Positions 7,789-15,949 of a DNA stretch of 64,000 bases are shown piece by piece (the first letter of the stretch is position 1; each line of letters starts with the position of its first letter). Made by a program: the position numbers and the translations under genes. The notes beneath the pieces were generated by a model. The model did not search any database. It was not told where the DNA came from and worked only from the letters and a program-made list of their open reading frames with translations. The DNA comes from Cytophagales bacterium (GTDB lineage: Bacteria; Bacteroidota; Bacteroidia; Cytophagales; Spirosomataceae): positions 62,001 through 126,000 of the forward strand of contig RDXN01000035.1 in assembly GCA_004292855.1 (NCBI GenBank). The letters are read 5' to 3'.

Positions 7789-10700
7789 TTAAAAGGACAA
7801 TTGGAGATTCAGACCCACTGAGCGCGAGGCCGGTACGTTGCCGTATTCGACACCCTGGAAGTTACCCGCGCCGAGGCTGATGTCGGGATCGAACGAGAGC
7901 TTACGCTTAGGCACGCCGGGGATGTCCATGATGGCACTGCCGCGATACACGAAGAACAAATTCCGGCCCACCGCCGACAGTCTTGCCTGCTTGATAAACA
8001 GGTTCGAGGGCATCTTAAACGTGTAGCCCAGCGTCAGCTCGCGGAGCCGCACGTTAGTGGCGTCGTAGGTGAAGAACTCACCCCACGAGTACCGCCCGCC
8101 CGATACCGTTGTCCAGAACGTTTCGGCGTTAATGGCCTTCGTATTGGTCTCGCCCGTTGCTGTTACGCCCGGCAGCACCCAGCCGCCCTCACGGTTGTTC
8201 ACGGTGTAGGCCGCGTTGCCATCAAACGCCAGGTTCGCTTCTGTTCCCGACGTTACAATGCCGCCAAACCGACCATCGAATAATACACCGAGGTTGAAAC
8301 CCTTCCAGCTAAAGTTGTTTTGCAGACCGAGCATCAGGCGCGGGTTAAAATTGCCCACCGACACCTGCGAGGTTGTGACAACGGGTTTGCCGTTGGCATC
8401 GACAATGTTGCGACCCTGCGTGTCGGTAGCCCAGCGTTGGGTTTCCAGATCGCCGTAGGAGCCACCCTCAGCCACGACGGGCGTTGAGGTACGACCAAAC
8501 CCACCGCCCAGCGCGGCTTTCTTAATGTCGGGGTGCAGCGAGACAATCGTATTGGTATTGCGTGATAGATTCAGCGTGGCATCCCAGCGTAGCGAGGGCG
8601 AGTCCACGATTTTCGCGTTCAGCGAGAGTTCGATTCCCCGGTTCTCGAAGTTACCCGAGTTGATATACTGCTCGGCAAATCCCGACGCCGGAGCCAGGCC
8701 CAGCAACAGCAACTGGTTGATGGTGTTCGTCTTGTAATAGGTAAAATCCAGCCCGAAACGGTTTTGCGCGAAACGCCAGTCGAGGCCAATTTCGAGCGAG
8801 TTGGTCAATTCGGGTTTCAGGTCGGGGATAGACTGCCGGGTGTCGCGCTGAATAAATCCGTTAGAGCCGCCTTGCTGAAACGAGTACGTTTGCTGAAGCA
8901 AATACGGCGCGGCATCGTTACCCACGCGGGTGTAGGCCGCCCGAATTTTGGCGAACGTCACAAACTCCGGCATCTTCACCATGTCCGACAATACCGCCGT
9001 CAAACCCACCGAGGGGTAGAAGTACGAGTGCGGAGCGGGCAGCGTGGATGACCAGTCATTGCGGGCGGTGAGTTCCAGAATCAGGTAGTCTTTATACGAA
9101 GCCTCGGCCCGCGCAAACACCCCGTTCACCTGCCGCGCCGATAGCCCGGAAACGGGTTGCAGGGCACGCGCAAAGCCTAAGTCGAACTTGTTCGGAATTT
9201 GCAGGCCGTTGGCCGATGCGCCTACTGTTTGGTTGAACCGCTTCGAGAACTGCCCACCCACGGTGTAGTTCAGCTTGAAATCGGCCCCGAACGAGTTATT
9301 TCCCTGCGCGAACAGGTCGATGTTTTGTTCAAGGTTCTGTGCATCGAAGGCCGTAAACGTGCCCCCATTGCCTGCAAACAGCAATGTACGGTTGTAGAAG
9401 CTCCGCAGGTTACGGTCGAAGAACCGGTCCACACTCACGCGGCCAGTCAGCGTAAGCCAGTCGGTGAGTTTGTAGTTGGCCACGCCCAGGAACGTGATCC
9501 GGTTGCGTTTCTCGGCGTTGATCACCCGGTTAATGGTCCAGTACGGGTTCATGTAAATCGACGATGAGGTCCAGTAGTTCGGTACACCGTCGGGCGTCTC
9601 GAACGTCTTGGTCGACTCCAGATCCACGCTACGCGGAATCTTGTAGATGTTCATCACGATGCCTCCTTCTTCACCCACCTTAATCTTGTTGTCGATGTTC
9701 TGGAACATGTACGTGATCTTGCCCTCGGTCGAGAACCGCTTGCCAATCTGATTGCTCAGGCGCAGATTCAGCGTGTGGCGGGTAAGGTCGTTGTTCGGAA
9801 TCAGACCCTGATTTTTGTTGTGGGTGTACGAGAAATACGTCTGCATCTTGTCGGTGCCGCCCGTTACGCCAATCGAGTTGTTGGTCGATACCCCGTTGCG
9901 GAAAAAGTCGCTCACGTTGTTGGGGTAGGTTGTGCCGGTGCCGCCCCAGCTTCCGCTCGCGGTGGTGTTCGACTTGCCGCCCGCGCCCTGCCCATACGTA
10001 TTCTGCAACTCGGGCAGAAGCATGGCCGACTCGGTCACAATCCCCGAATTCACATCGACCGACACGCGCCCGGCCTTGCCTTTTTTGGTCGTGATAATCA
10101 TGACGCCGTTGGCCGCCCGCGATCCGTAGAGCACTGAACCGGCGGCCCCCTTCAATACGTTCACGCTCTCGATGTCGTCGGGGTTGATGTTGGCCGCCCC
10201 GTCGGAGCCGTTGTAGCCGCCGAAGTCGTTGCCCACCTGCCCGCCAAGCGAGTTATCGTACACCACGCCATCGACCACGATCAGGGCGTTGTTATTACCA
10301 TTGAGCGAACGATTGCCGCGCAAGGTTACGCGGGCCGCACTGCCCACACCACCCGCACCCTGCACTACCTGCAAACCCGCGATCTTACCCGACAGCGTGT
10401 TCACAAAGTTGGCATCGCGCACCTGCGTAATCTTCGATCCCTCAATTTGTTGCGTGGCATAGGTGAGTGTTTTGGCACTCTTCTCAATGCCCAACGCCGT
10501 CACGACCACCTCGTTCAGCGTCCGGTCGTCTACCGCGAGTTGCACCGCCGTTACCTCCGACTGTGCCGCCGTGAACGGTACTTCTTTCGAGGCATACCCA
10601 ATAGACGAGAAAACGAGCGTACCTGCCCCGCTTGCGTTCAGGCGATAGCCTCCGTTGGCGTCGGTGGTAGTGCCACGCGTACTGCCTTTAATCTGCACGT

Positions 10701-10821
10701 TGACGCCGGGAAGGCCCTGCCCTCCTTCGTCGCGAACGGTGCCACCAAGTTGTCGGTCCTGCGCCCACGCCTGCCCAATACTTAGCAGAAATAGGCAACA
10801 GAAAAGTAGTGATTTGTACAT
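7789..10821 (-). CDS. SusC/RagA family TonB-linked outer membrane protein
   Basis: A 1010-residue outer-membrane transporter. Signal peptide about 1-20 (SIGQAWA-Q), carboxypeptidase-regulatory-like domain about 25-105 with DEGGQGLPGVNVQIKGSTRG, TonB-box-like LNEVVVTALGI near 105-115, plug about 120-240 with ARVTLRGNRSL, ALIVVDGVVYD, DIESVNVLKGAAGSVLYGSRAANGVMIITTKKGK, and a beta-barrel ending in SRSVGLNLQLSF with terminal Phe. It imports a ligand delivered by the SusD partner, powered by TonB-ExbBD (not in the window). The gene heads an apparent operon SusC-SusD-(FG-GAP)-(rhodanese). Confidence 0.95.
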   Translation of the reverse strand: MYKSLLFCCLFLLSIGQAWAQDRQLGGTVRDEGGQGLPGVNVQIKGSTRGTTTDANGGYRLNASGAGTLVFSSIGYASKEVPFTAAQSEVTAVQLAVDDRTLNEVVVTALGIEKSAKTLTYATQQIEGSKITQVRDANFVNTLSGKIAGLQVVQGAGGVGSAARVTLRGNRSLNGNNNALIVVDGVVYDNSLGGQVGNDFGGYNGSDGAANINPDDIESVNVLKGAAGSVLYGSRAANGVMIITTKKGKAGRVSVDVNSGIVTESAMLLPELQNTYGQGAGGKSNTTASGSWGGTGTTYPNNVSDFFRNGVSTNNSIGVTGGTDKMQTYFSYTHNKNQGLIPNNDLTRHTLNLRLSNQIGKRFSTEGKITYMFQNIDNKIKVGEEGGIVMNIYKIPRSVDLESTKTFETPDGVPNYWTSSSIYMNPYWTINRVINAEKRNRITFLGVANYKLTDWLTLTGRVSVDRFFDRNLRSFYNRTLLFAGNGGTFTAFDAQNLEQNIDLFAQGNNSFGADFKLNYTVGGQFSKRFNQTVGASANGLQIPNKFDLGFARALQPVSGLSARQVNGVFARAEASYKDYLILELTARNDWSSTLPAPHSYFYPSVGLTAVLSDMVKMPEFVTFAKIRAAYTRVGNDAAPYLLQQTYSFQQGGSNGFIQRDTRQSIPDLKPELTNSLEIGLDWRFAQNRFGLDFTYYKTNTINQLLLLGLAPASGFAEQYINSGNFENRGIELSLNAKIVDSPSLRWDATLNLSRNTNTIVSLHPDIKKAALGGGFGRTSTPVVAEGGSYGDLETQRWATDTQGRNIVDANGKPVVTTSQVSVGNFNPRLMLGLQNNFSWKGFNLGVLFDGRFGGIVTSGTEANLAFDGNAAYTVNNREGGWVLPGVTATGETNTKAINAETFWTTVSGGRYSWGEFFTYDATNVRLRELTLGYTFKMPSNLFIKQARLSAVGRNLFFVYRGSAIMDIPGVPKRKLSFDPDISLGAGNFQGVEYGNVPASRSVGLNLQLSF

Positions 10822-11034
10822 AGATTGGAATTTTTTAGGTGTATGCTAGAATCAACCCAAAGAATAAGTAGGTCTTATCGGCAATTTAGGATTTTTATAC
10901 AGTTTTAATGCAGTGAGGTTAATATTTTTTTAACCAAAACACCAATAGGATAAATAGGGTGATGGGCGTAATTGAGTACTTATGCTCAGTATAAAGCATG
11001 AACTATGTTCTTGTAGACCACTGTATTATAGGGT
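10822..11034. other. AT-rich upstream region of the 7789-10821 SusC gene
   Basis: This is the AT-rich noncoding stretch preceding SusC. On the minus strand TATTCTTTG (near 10857-10866) is close to the TAnnTTTG box but has a three-base spacer, so the promoter call is uncertain. No ORF, operator or RNA gene could be supported. Confidence 0.4.
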
Positions 11035-11256
11035 AGCCCCATCGGGGCAACATGTCAATAGAAACCAGATAGTATTCGCGGGAACAAAGCCCCATCGGGG
11101 CGGCATGTTAAAGGGGACCTTCCTTACATGCCGCCCCGACGGGGCTTTACCAAAACGCGCACGTGTAATTTGCTATTGACATGTCGCCCCGCCGGGGCTT
11201 TGCCAAAACGTGCGCAAACTATTTCTATTAACATGCCGCCCCGATGGGGCTTTAAA
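11035..11256. repeat. Array of five GC-rich palindromic units (GCCCCrnCGGGGC)
   Basis: Five copies of a 13-bp palindrome of the form GCCCCnnCGGGGC lie near 11036, 11089, 11133, 11185 and 11237, spaced roughly 45-55 bp. Each is flanked on one side by ACATG[T/C] and on the other by short AAAGC or TTT tracts. The first two are in one orientation (palindrome then ACATGT/GCATGT), and the last three are inverted (ACATGCC then palindrome then TTT). Intervening bases differ, so it is not a simple duplication. It fills the gap between the SusC promoter and the stop of the CPBP fusion. Confidence 0.85.
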
Positions 11257-11268
11257 AAGCGGTCTTAG

Positions 11269-13275
11269 CTATGGCACCAGCGGCTCGGTCATGTCCGAAT
11301 TTCGGACCAGGATCAGGTATTGGAAATAGTCGGCGGTGGGGCGGTTGGGTTCAAATTGAAGTTGCTGCTCTTTAGGCATAAATGGAGAGTACCGCACCCG
11401 CGTGGGTTGTTGCCCGGCCTCGGTGCCCGATAACTTGAATAGGGTCAGCGTATTGGGTTTCGAGAGGGCCATGAGCTTGTCGATGTTCTCGGTGTACATC
11501 ATCTCGCTGTTGTTATTGAATTTATTCACCCGCGAGTAGGTCTTGCCTGCGTCTTGCCACATAGGCGGCAGGTACATGGAGGGCAGCATCATGTAGCAGT
11601 CGGCGTATGAGAAAGCGATGCTCACGACCTTGTTGCGCATGGGCAGGTCCGACTCGCGCACCATCGTCGCAAACGACTTTCCGCCCCCTTCGACCGGGGC
11701 CTGCAACACGTGGAAGTACCCCCAGAACCCGTACAGTTTCTCGTTTTGCAGGTTCATCGTTTGGAGGACCGTCTGGAAATTCGTGAAAATAGTACGCTCC
11801 CGGCTCTTGATCGTTTTCAGATAGACCACGTTGTTGAGCAGGTGTTGCAGGTCGGGGAGGGCGGGGCCGAAGGTTTTGCGAGTGGCTTTTTCGGATGCCG
11901 AGAGGTCAGTGAGCAAGGCTTGGGCGGCCTGCGCACGAAGGCTGTCGGGACGGCGGTTCAGGAGTCGGGCGAGCAGGGTATCGGCCAGTACGCGGGTGGT
12001 GGGGGCGAGTTTGCGCCCGGCCAATAGCTCGCTTAGGTGTTCGCCCACGAGCTTGCGCTCCTGAATCTGGTCAATACCAATGAACCGGATTTGGCGGTTT
12101 TTGGGCAGGGTTTGGTTCAACGCCCGAATCCGTCCGATTTTGTTCCAGAAATCGCGGTTAGCCCATTGCGCCTTACTCGCCACCCAACTCCGAAACACCT
12201 TCATCAGCGTGCTGTCGTTGCCTGTTTGCAGGTACTGATTCAGGTAATGGGCCTTTGTTTGATCGACCTCGGCCACGTAATGGCGAACGCCCACCCGCTC
12301 GTTCAGGTGCTTGAGCAGCTCAAAATCAATCTCTTGCGGCTTCTGAATTCCGTGCGATTCGCCCAACAAAAACAACTGGTTATCGTAGAACGACTTGTCG
12401 AACAGGGTAAAGTTCGTGGCCCGCCCCGGAATGATTTCTTCGTGGGGTAGTGCCTGGGTAGTGGAAACGGGTTTGCTTTGGGCCATGACGGACTGACTGC
12501 CAAGGCTAGGAACACTGATCAAAAGGGCAACGGTGAGAGCCAGTCGACCCACCTGCACGCCAACGGGGTGGTTCCATTGTCGGAGCAGAAAGGTCCAGGC
12601 CAGCAGCATCAGGGCCAGCGCAACGGGGTGCCCCACGAGGTTCATCGACTCATGCAGAGTGCCCATCATCAGCACAGAACGGGTGGTGTTCATAGCCGAA
12701 CCCAAGCCCCAACTTGCCACCACCATGATGAGCCAAACGACTCCGGCAGAGGGGGTATTAGGCCCCGCAATACCCGACACGTCAGGCAGAAACGTGAAAT
12801 GCCACCCAAACCAGAGCGTTCCCACGATGAGCACCCGCCAGAACGTGGGCAGCAGTTGCAACGCCTGATCAAGAAAACCCCGCCAGCCAGTCTCCTCTGC
12901 CAGCCCATACAGTACGCTCGATACCACTACCAGGCCACCATACAGGTGTGGGTTCTGGTCCGCTTTATTAACAACACCTGTCACGGTGCCCAACACCAGC
13001 GGAGCCAATACGAACAGCACCGTACGACCCCGATTCGTACCCAGCAAACTTAGTTTTGGAGAAATACTGGGAAATAGAAAACAGGTGATCAGTGCCGCAA
13101 GAACGGGACCAAGACCATACGTAAAAATGGTGTGCATCGGTAAGATTCCTTCCGTTGGATTGGCCACGTTGCATAGGGCGTACGAGATGCCGCAAGCCAG
13201 CGTGTAAAAGAAAATAATAGCGAGCCAGGGCGTTTGGCGAAGTTGGGCGGGGGTTGGAAGTAGGGCCGTTTTCAT
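11269..13275 (-). CDS. CPBP intramembrane protease fused to an EreA/ChaN-like domain
   Basis: A 668-residue two-part membrane protein. Part one (about residues 15-240) is a CPBP/Abi-type glutamic intramembrane protease with all three motifs: EETGWRGF at 127-134, FGWHF at 156-160 and HESMN at 208-212, embedded in hydrophobic helices. A hydrophobic stretch at about 246-258 is followed by SLGSQSVMAQSKP, which looks like a former signal peptide. Part two (about 285-668) contains FLLGESHG (305-309) and VAEVDQTKAHYLNQYL, then RALNQ...IRFIGIDQI and FWGYFHVLQAP. This order of a Gly-Glu-x-His loop, a Glu strand, GxD and a late His resembles erythromycin-esterase/ChaN-like proteins. ATG 13275 is chosen over a TTG 22 codons upstream. 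It follows the LytTR gene, with a repeat array in the gap. Confidence 0.8.
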   Translation of the reverse strand: MKTALLPTPAQLRQTPWLAIIFFYTLACGISYALCNVANPTEGILPMHTIFTYGLGPVLAALITCFLFPSISPKLSLLGTNRGRTVLFVLAPLVLGTVTGVVNKADQNPHLYGGLVVVSSVLYGLAEETGWRGFLDQALQLLPTFWRVLIVGTLWFGWHFTFLPDVSGIAGPNTPSAGVVWLIMVVASWGLGSAMNTTRSVLMMGTLHESMNLVGHPVALALMLLAWTFLLRQWNHPVGVQVGRLALTVALLISVPSLGSQSVMAQSKPVSTTQALPHEEIIPGRATNFTLFDKSFYDNQLFLLGESHGIQKPQEIDFELLKHLNERVGVRHYVAEVDQTKAHYLNQYLQTGNDSTLMKVFRSWVASKAQWANRDFWNKIGRIRALNQTLPKNRQIRFIGIDQIQERKLVGEHLSELLAGRKLAPTTRVLADTLLARLLNRRPDSLRAQAAQALLTDLSASEKATRKTFGPALPDLQHLLNNVVYLKTIKSRERTIFTNFQTVLQTMNLQNEKLYGFWGYFHVLQAPVEGGGKSFATMVRESDLPMRNKVVSIAFSYADCYMMLPSMYLPPMWQDAGKTYSRVNKFNNNSEMMYTENIDKLMALSKPNTLTLFKLSGTEAGQQPTRVRYSPFMPKEQQLQFEPNRPTADYFQYLILVRNSDMTEPLVP

Positions 13276-13344
13276 GGCGAGTTGTTTTGCGTTTGTCCGT
13301 TTGACTGAGGCAAAACTGGGGCATGGCAACGACCCCCGCAAGCG

Positions 13345-13420
13345 GCTGGGATAAGGGACTGTTTTGTGGGATAAAATGGCGTTTTTGGGATGAAATGGCC
13401 GATTTTGGGATGGTTGGGGG
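13345..13420. promoter_or_regulatory. Four direct repeats at ~20-bp spacing, candidate LytTR binding sites
   Basis: GGGAT occurs at 13348, 13368, 13387 and 13407 (spacings 20, 19, 20). The central copies sit in longer near-repeats TTTTGGGATGAAATGGC. Two-helical-turn direct repeats are the usual architecture of LytTR-domain operators. The array lies 70-145 bp upstream of the CPBP-fusion ATG and just downstream of the LytTR regulator gene. Confidence 0.55.
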
Positions 13421-13454
13421 TAATCCAGCTTGACAAACTAATACCCTTAAACTT

Positions 13455-14369
13455 TTATGATCTTGTTCCCAAAAACCGTCCCTCAAACGCATCGGCATAA
13501 CCCCGCGAGACCGGGATTTCCTGGGCCAGGTTACGCACCGTAAGCTGGTAGCCACGAGCGTTGCCGGTGGTGTGCTGCACGGCGTTCAGGTTGACCACAA
13601 ACGCCCGGTGGCAACGGAAAAACTGGGGGTAGTTAGCCAGTACGTTTTCTACCTCTTTGAGCGTCAGGCGGAGGGTTGTTTTTTGTAGAACATCACCCTT
13701 GAGCCAGTACAGTTCCGCATAATTCGCCAGCGATTCAGCGGCCAGCAACTGATCAGGCTGGAGTGTCAGACGGTCCTTGCCCACCGAGGGCACAAACGTG
13801 ATCGAAGCGGGTATATCGGTTTGGACCGCGTCGGTTGCCAGCGGAGCGGGGGAGGGGGCAACAGCGGGTGTCGGGTGTATCGAAGCTGCCACCGGAGTGG
13901 GCAGTGCCCGATTCAGTAGTTCGGCCTGCCGCAGGTTACGCCGGAGCCGACGTTGTTCGGCCAACAGCACGGTGAGCGTGATCGGAAAAAAACCAATGAT
14001 CGTCACCGTCAGAAACATGTTCGCAAACGTGGGGGTATCATTGTCGCTTAGCTTCAGGATCAGGTAGTTGCTCAGACTAATACACAGCAACACAAAAACG
14101 GTGTGCAGGCTGTGCTTGCCTATTGTCCAGCGGTCCTCGTCATAAAGCCTGGGAAACAGTTGGGGTATTAGCGCATTGGCGAAGAAAACGGCCACCGTCA
14201 CGCCAGCCGCGAGCAGAGCCAGCATGGGCACCTGTAGGTTACCCCGGATAAAAAAGTAGAGAAATAAAAATACGTATATCCCGCTTTGAACGGACGAAAA
14301 CGCCTGATAGCGCAAACCAAAGTCTTCGGCAAGAGGCCGGGCAAAAAACCGCCGAACTGAATCCACCAT
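13455..14369 (-). CDS. Membrane-anchored LytTR family transcriptional regulator
   Basis: A 304-residue protein. Four hydrophobic segments (about 28-42, 47-66, 87-106 and 114-137) form an N-terminal membrane module. A Pro/Ala-rich linker (about 155-185) leads to a LytTR DNA-binding domain at about 195-300, with LLAAESLANYAELYWLKG, LTLKEVENVL, FFRCHRAFVVNLNAV and EIPVSRGY, all characteristic. It is a one-component regulator without a receiver domain, presumably sensing a membrane signal. The next gene on this strand is the CPBP fusion, separated by 179 bp holding a 20-bp-spaced repeat array, so direct control of that gene is the simplest inference. A TACTTTTG box lies five bases before the ATG, suggesting a nearly leaderless mRNA. 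Confidence 0.9.
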   Translation of the reverse strand: MVDSVRRFFARPLAEDFGLRYQAFSSVQSGIYVFLFLYFFIRGNLQVPMLALLAAGVTVAVFFANALIPQLFPRLYDEDRWTIGKHSLHTVFVLLCISLSNYLILKLSDNDTPTFANMFLTVTIIGFFPITLTVLLAEQRRLRRNLRQAELLNRALPTPVAASIHPTPAVAPSPAPLATDAVQTDIPASITFVPSVGKDRLTLQPDQLLAAESLANYAELYWLKGDVLQKTTLRLTLKEVENVLANYPQFFRCHRAFVVNLNAVQHTTGNARGYQLTVRNLAQEIPVSRGYADAFEGRFLGTRS

Positions 14370-14373
14370 ACTG

Positions 14374-14381
14374 CAAAAGTA
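14374..14381 (-). promoter_or_regulatory. -7 promoter box (TACTTTTG) of the LytTR gene
   Basis: On the minus strand TACTTTTG matches TAnnTTTG and ends only five bases before the ATG at 14369. Transcription would begin at or within a few bases of the start codon. Confidence 0.5.
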
Positions 14382-14403
14382 AGGAGTTGATCGTTGCGCC
14401 CAC

Positions 14404-14434
14404 CCTGCCAGTGGCCGTCAGGCCCTGGCAGTGG
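14404..14434. repeat. Imperfect palindrome in the LytTR-MarR divergent region
   Basis: CTGCCAGTGGCC and GGCCCTGGCAG form an inverted repeat around GTCA with one bulged base. It sits between the divergent LytTR and MarR genes and could be an operator or a remnant of a repeat element. Nothing distinguishes these possibilities. Confidence 0.45.
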
Positions 14435-14467
14435 TGAAAATGGATGCTAATTTTTTTAGCACCGGGA

Positions 14468-14487
14468 ACGTTTGTATATGCAAACGT
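14468..14487. promoter_or_regulatory. Palindromic operator upstream of the MarR gene
   Basis: ACGTTTG-TATATG-CAAACGT has perfect seven-base arms, 13 bp before the MarR ATG, overlapping an AACGTTTG promoter-like box. A matching palindrome lies before the NmrA-like gene (14974-14987), so both are likely MarR sites. The shared core is TTTGTAYATRCAAA. Confidence 0.7.
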
Positions 14488-14499
14488 GGTTGGCTAATC

Positions 14500-14955
14500 A
14501 TGAACGCCCAACCAAGCGAAACATCCAACGCGAAAGCCACTCGATACAGTGCTTGCCTGCTTTTTTCGGCAAACGCATTGGCGCGGGCTATCACGGCTAT
14601 TGGTGATGAGGAGTTTGGTAAGTTGGGATTGGCCTATTCGCACGCTTATCTGTTGCGGGAGGTGATCGACAATCCCGGCGTGACGCCCTCACACCTGAGC
14701 GAAATGCTGCTTTTAACCCCTTCGACCATCACCCGGTTGATCGAAAAGCTGGAGTTAAAGGAGTTGGTGACCCGCCGGAGCGAAGGTAAAAACACGCTTG
14801 TCGAACCAACCGAGAAGGGAAAGCAACTAAGCGATGCCCTCACGGAAGCCTGGCAACGAACTTGGGTTCGATACGCCGACTCGATTGGCGAAGAGCAGGT
14901 TGTTGCCCTCACAAAGCAGGTGTTTGGAGCGGCTCAGGCATTAGGAGGAGTTTAA
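14500..14955 (+). CDS. MarR family transcriptional regulator
   Basis: A 151-residue winged-helix repressor starting MNAQPSETSNAK. Helices around LAYSHAYLLREVIDNPGVTPSHLSEML precede the recognition helix LTPSTITRLIEKLELKELV; the wing is TRRSEGKNTLVEPTEKGKQL, followed by the C-terminal dimerisation helix. MarR proteins bind palindromic operators as dimers and release DNA on binding a phenolic or oxidative ligand. An in-frame upstream extension would overrun the palindromic operator at 14468-14487, so ATG 14500 is preferred. It is followed 42 bp later by an NmrA-like reductase with a similar operator, indicating a local regulon for an electrophile or redox signal (inference). Confidence 0.92.
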   Translation: MNAQPSETSNAKATRYSACLLFSANALARAITAIGDEEFGKLGLAYSHAYLLREVIDNPGVTPSHLSEMLLLTPSTITRLIEKLELKELVTRRSEGKNTLVEPTEKGKQLSDALTEAWQRTWVRYADSIGEEQVVALTKQVFGAAQALGGV

Positions 14956-14973
14956 CTTTTTTTTGATTTCATA

Positions 14974-14987
14974 TTTGTACATACAAA
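14974..14987. promoter_or_regulatory. Second MarR-type operator, before the NmrA-like gene
   Basis: TTTGTA-CA-TACAAA is a perfect palindrome, 10 bp upstream of ATG 14998. It overlaps a TATTTG promoter-like box. It shares the TTTGTAYATRCAAA core with the site upstream of marR, supporting co-regulation. Confidence 0.7.
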
Positions 14988-14997
14988 CAAAATTGCC

Positions 14998-15885
14998 ATG
15001 AATTACGTCATTACCGGCTCTATCGGCCACATCAGCAAACCGGTCGTTGAAGGCCTTGTGAAAGCTAACCACACCGTAACGGTCATCACCAGCAAGGCCG
15101 AAAACGCGGAAGCTATAAAAAATCTCGGAGCTAGTGCTGCCGTGGGCAGTGTTGAAGATGCCGCCTTTGTTACCGAATCCTTCGCCGGAGCCGACGCCGT
15201 TTACCTCATGATTCCGCCAAAGTGGGGCGTGACCGACTGGCGTGGGTTTCAAAATGAGGTCGCCGACAATTACATCGCGGCCATCCGGGCCAACAACGTG
15301 CCGTATGTGGTGCTGTTGAGTAGCATCGGTGCTCACATGGGCAATGGGGCAGGTCCCGTGGATGGGTTGCACGACATGGAGCAAAAACTGAAAACCGTCG
15401 AAGGCCTGAATGTGAAAGTATTGCGTCCCTCGTACTTCATGTACAATCTGTTTAACATGGTCGGTATGGTGAAGGGTATGGGCATGATGGGCAGCAACTT
15501 CGGCGACGATAAGCTGGTACTTGTTCACACCGACGATATCGCTCAGGTAGCCCTACAAAACCTGCTGAACCTCGACTTTACCGGTACCCAGATTCAGTAC
15601 ATCGCCAGCGACGAGCGGACCGGGGCCGAAATTGCCAAGGTACTGGGCGAGGCCGTCGGCAAGCCCGAAACGCCCTGGGTCGTGTTCAGCGATGAGCAGA
15701 GCAAGCAAGGGATGCTGGGTGCGGGCCTCAACGACGAAATGGCGAACGGCTATACAACAATGGGTGTTGCCCTGCGCGAGGGAACCATGCAGGCCGACTA
15801 TTTCGAGAACCGCCCCGTTACACTCGGAAAGACCAAACTCGAAGATTTCGCCAAAAACGAGTTTGCCCCCGCGTTTAACGCGTAA
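14998..15885 (+). CDS. NmrA-like NAD(P)-binding oxidoreductase
   Basis: A 295-residue atypical short-chain reductase. The N-terminal Rossmann motif is MNYVITGSIGHISKPVVEGL, with the TGxxGxxG-type glycine pattern modified to TGSIGHIS as in QOR2/NmrA proteins. VTVITSK follows strand 2, and AVYLMIPPKWG, YVVLLSSIGAHMG and VKVLRPSYFMYNL mark the cofactor and substrate pocket. The YxxxK dyad of classical SDRs is absent, as expected for NmrA-like members. These act as quinone reductases or redox sensors. The palindromic operator 10 bp before its ATG, shared with the upstream MarR gene, suggests repression by that regulator and induction by quinone-like compounds (inference). Confidence 0.88.
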   Translation: MNYVITGSIGHISKPVVEGLVKANHTVTVITSKAENAEAIKNLGASAAVGSVEDAAFVTESFAGADAVYLMIPPKWGVTDWRGFQNEVADNYIAAIRANNVPYVVLLSSIGAHMGNGAGPVDGLHDMEQKLKTVEGLNVKVLRPSYFMYNLFNMVGMVKGMGMMGSNFGDDKLVLVHTDDIAQVALQNLLNLDFTGTQIQYIASDERTGAEIAKVLGEAVGKPETPWVVFSDEQSKQGMLGAGLNDEMANGYTTMGVALREGTMQADYFENRPVTLGKTKLEDFAKNEFAPAFNA

Positions 15886-15894
15886 GATTCTAAC

Positions 15895-15949
15895 TTTTTG
15901 TCATGGGTTGGGTTCAACCTCTACTAACCAATTCAACCCATGACAAAAA
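15895..15949 (+). promoter_or_regulatory. Strong hairpin enclosing the SDR start codon
   Basis: TTTTTGTCATGGGTTG (15895-15910) and its exact complement (15934-15949) form a 16-bp perfect stem, extendable by G-U and A-U pairs. The ATG at 15940 lies in the 3' arm. The transcript could terminate weakly here or sequester the start codon, setting lower expression of the SDR than of the NmrA-like gene. Confidence 0.6.

Noticed and set aside
11035-11256. CRISPR array suggested by palindromic repeats at ~50-bp spacing
   Set aside because: Repeats are only about 13-20 bp, occur in both orientations, and spacer lengths vary.
12968-13555. A 195-codon frame overlapping the CPBP-fusion start and the LytTR 3' end
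   Set aside because: It overlaps two supported genes on the same strand in another frame and lacks any domain.
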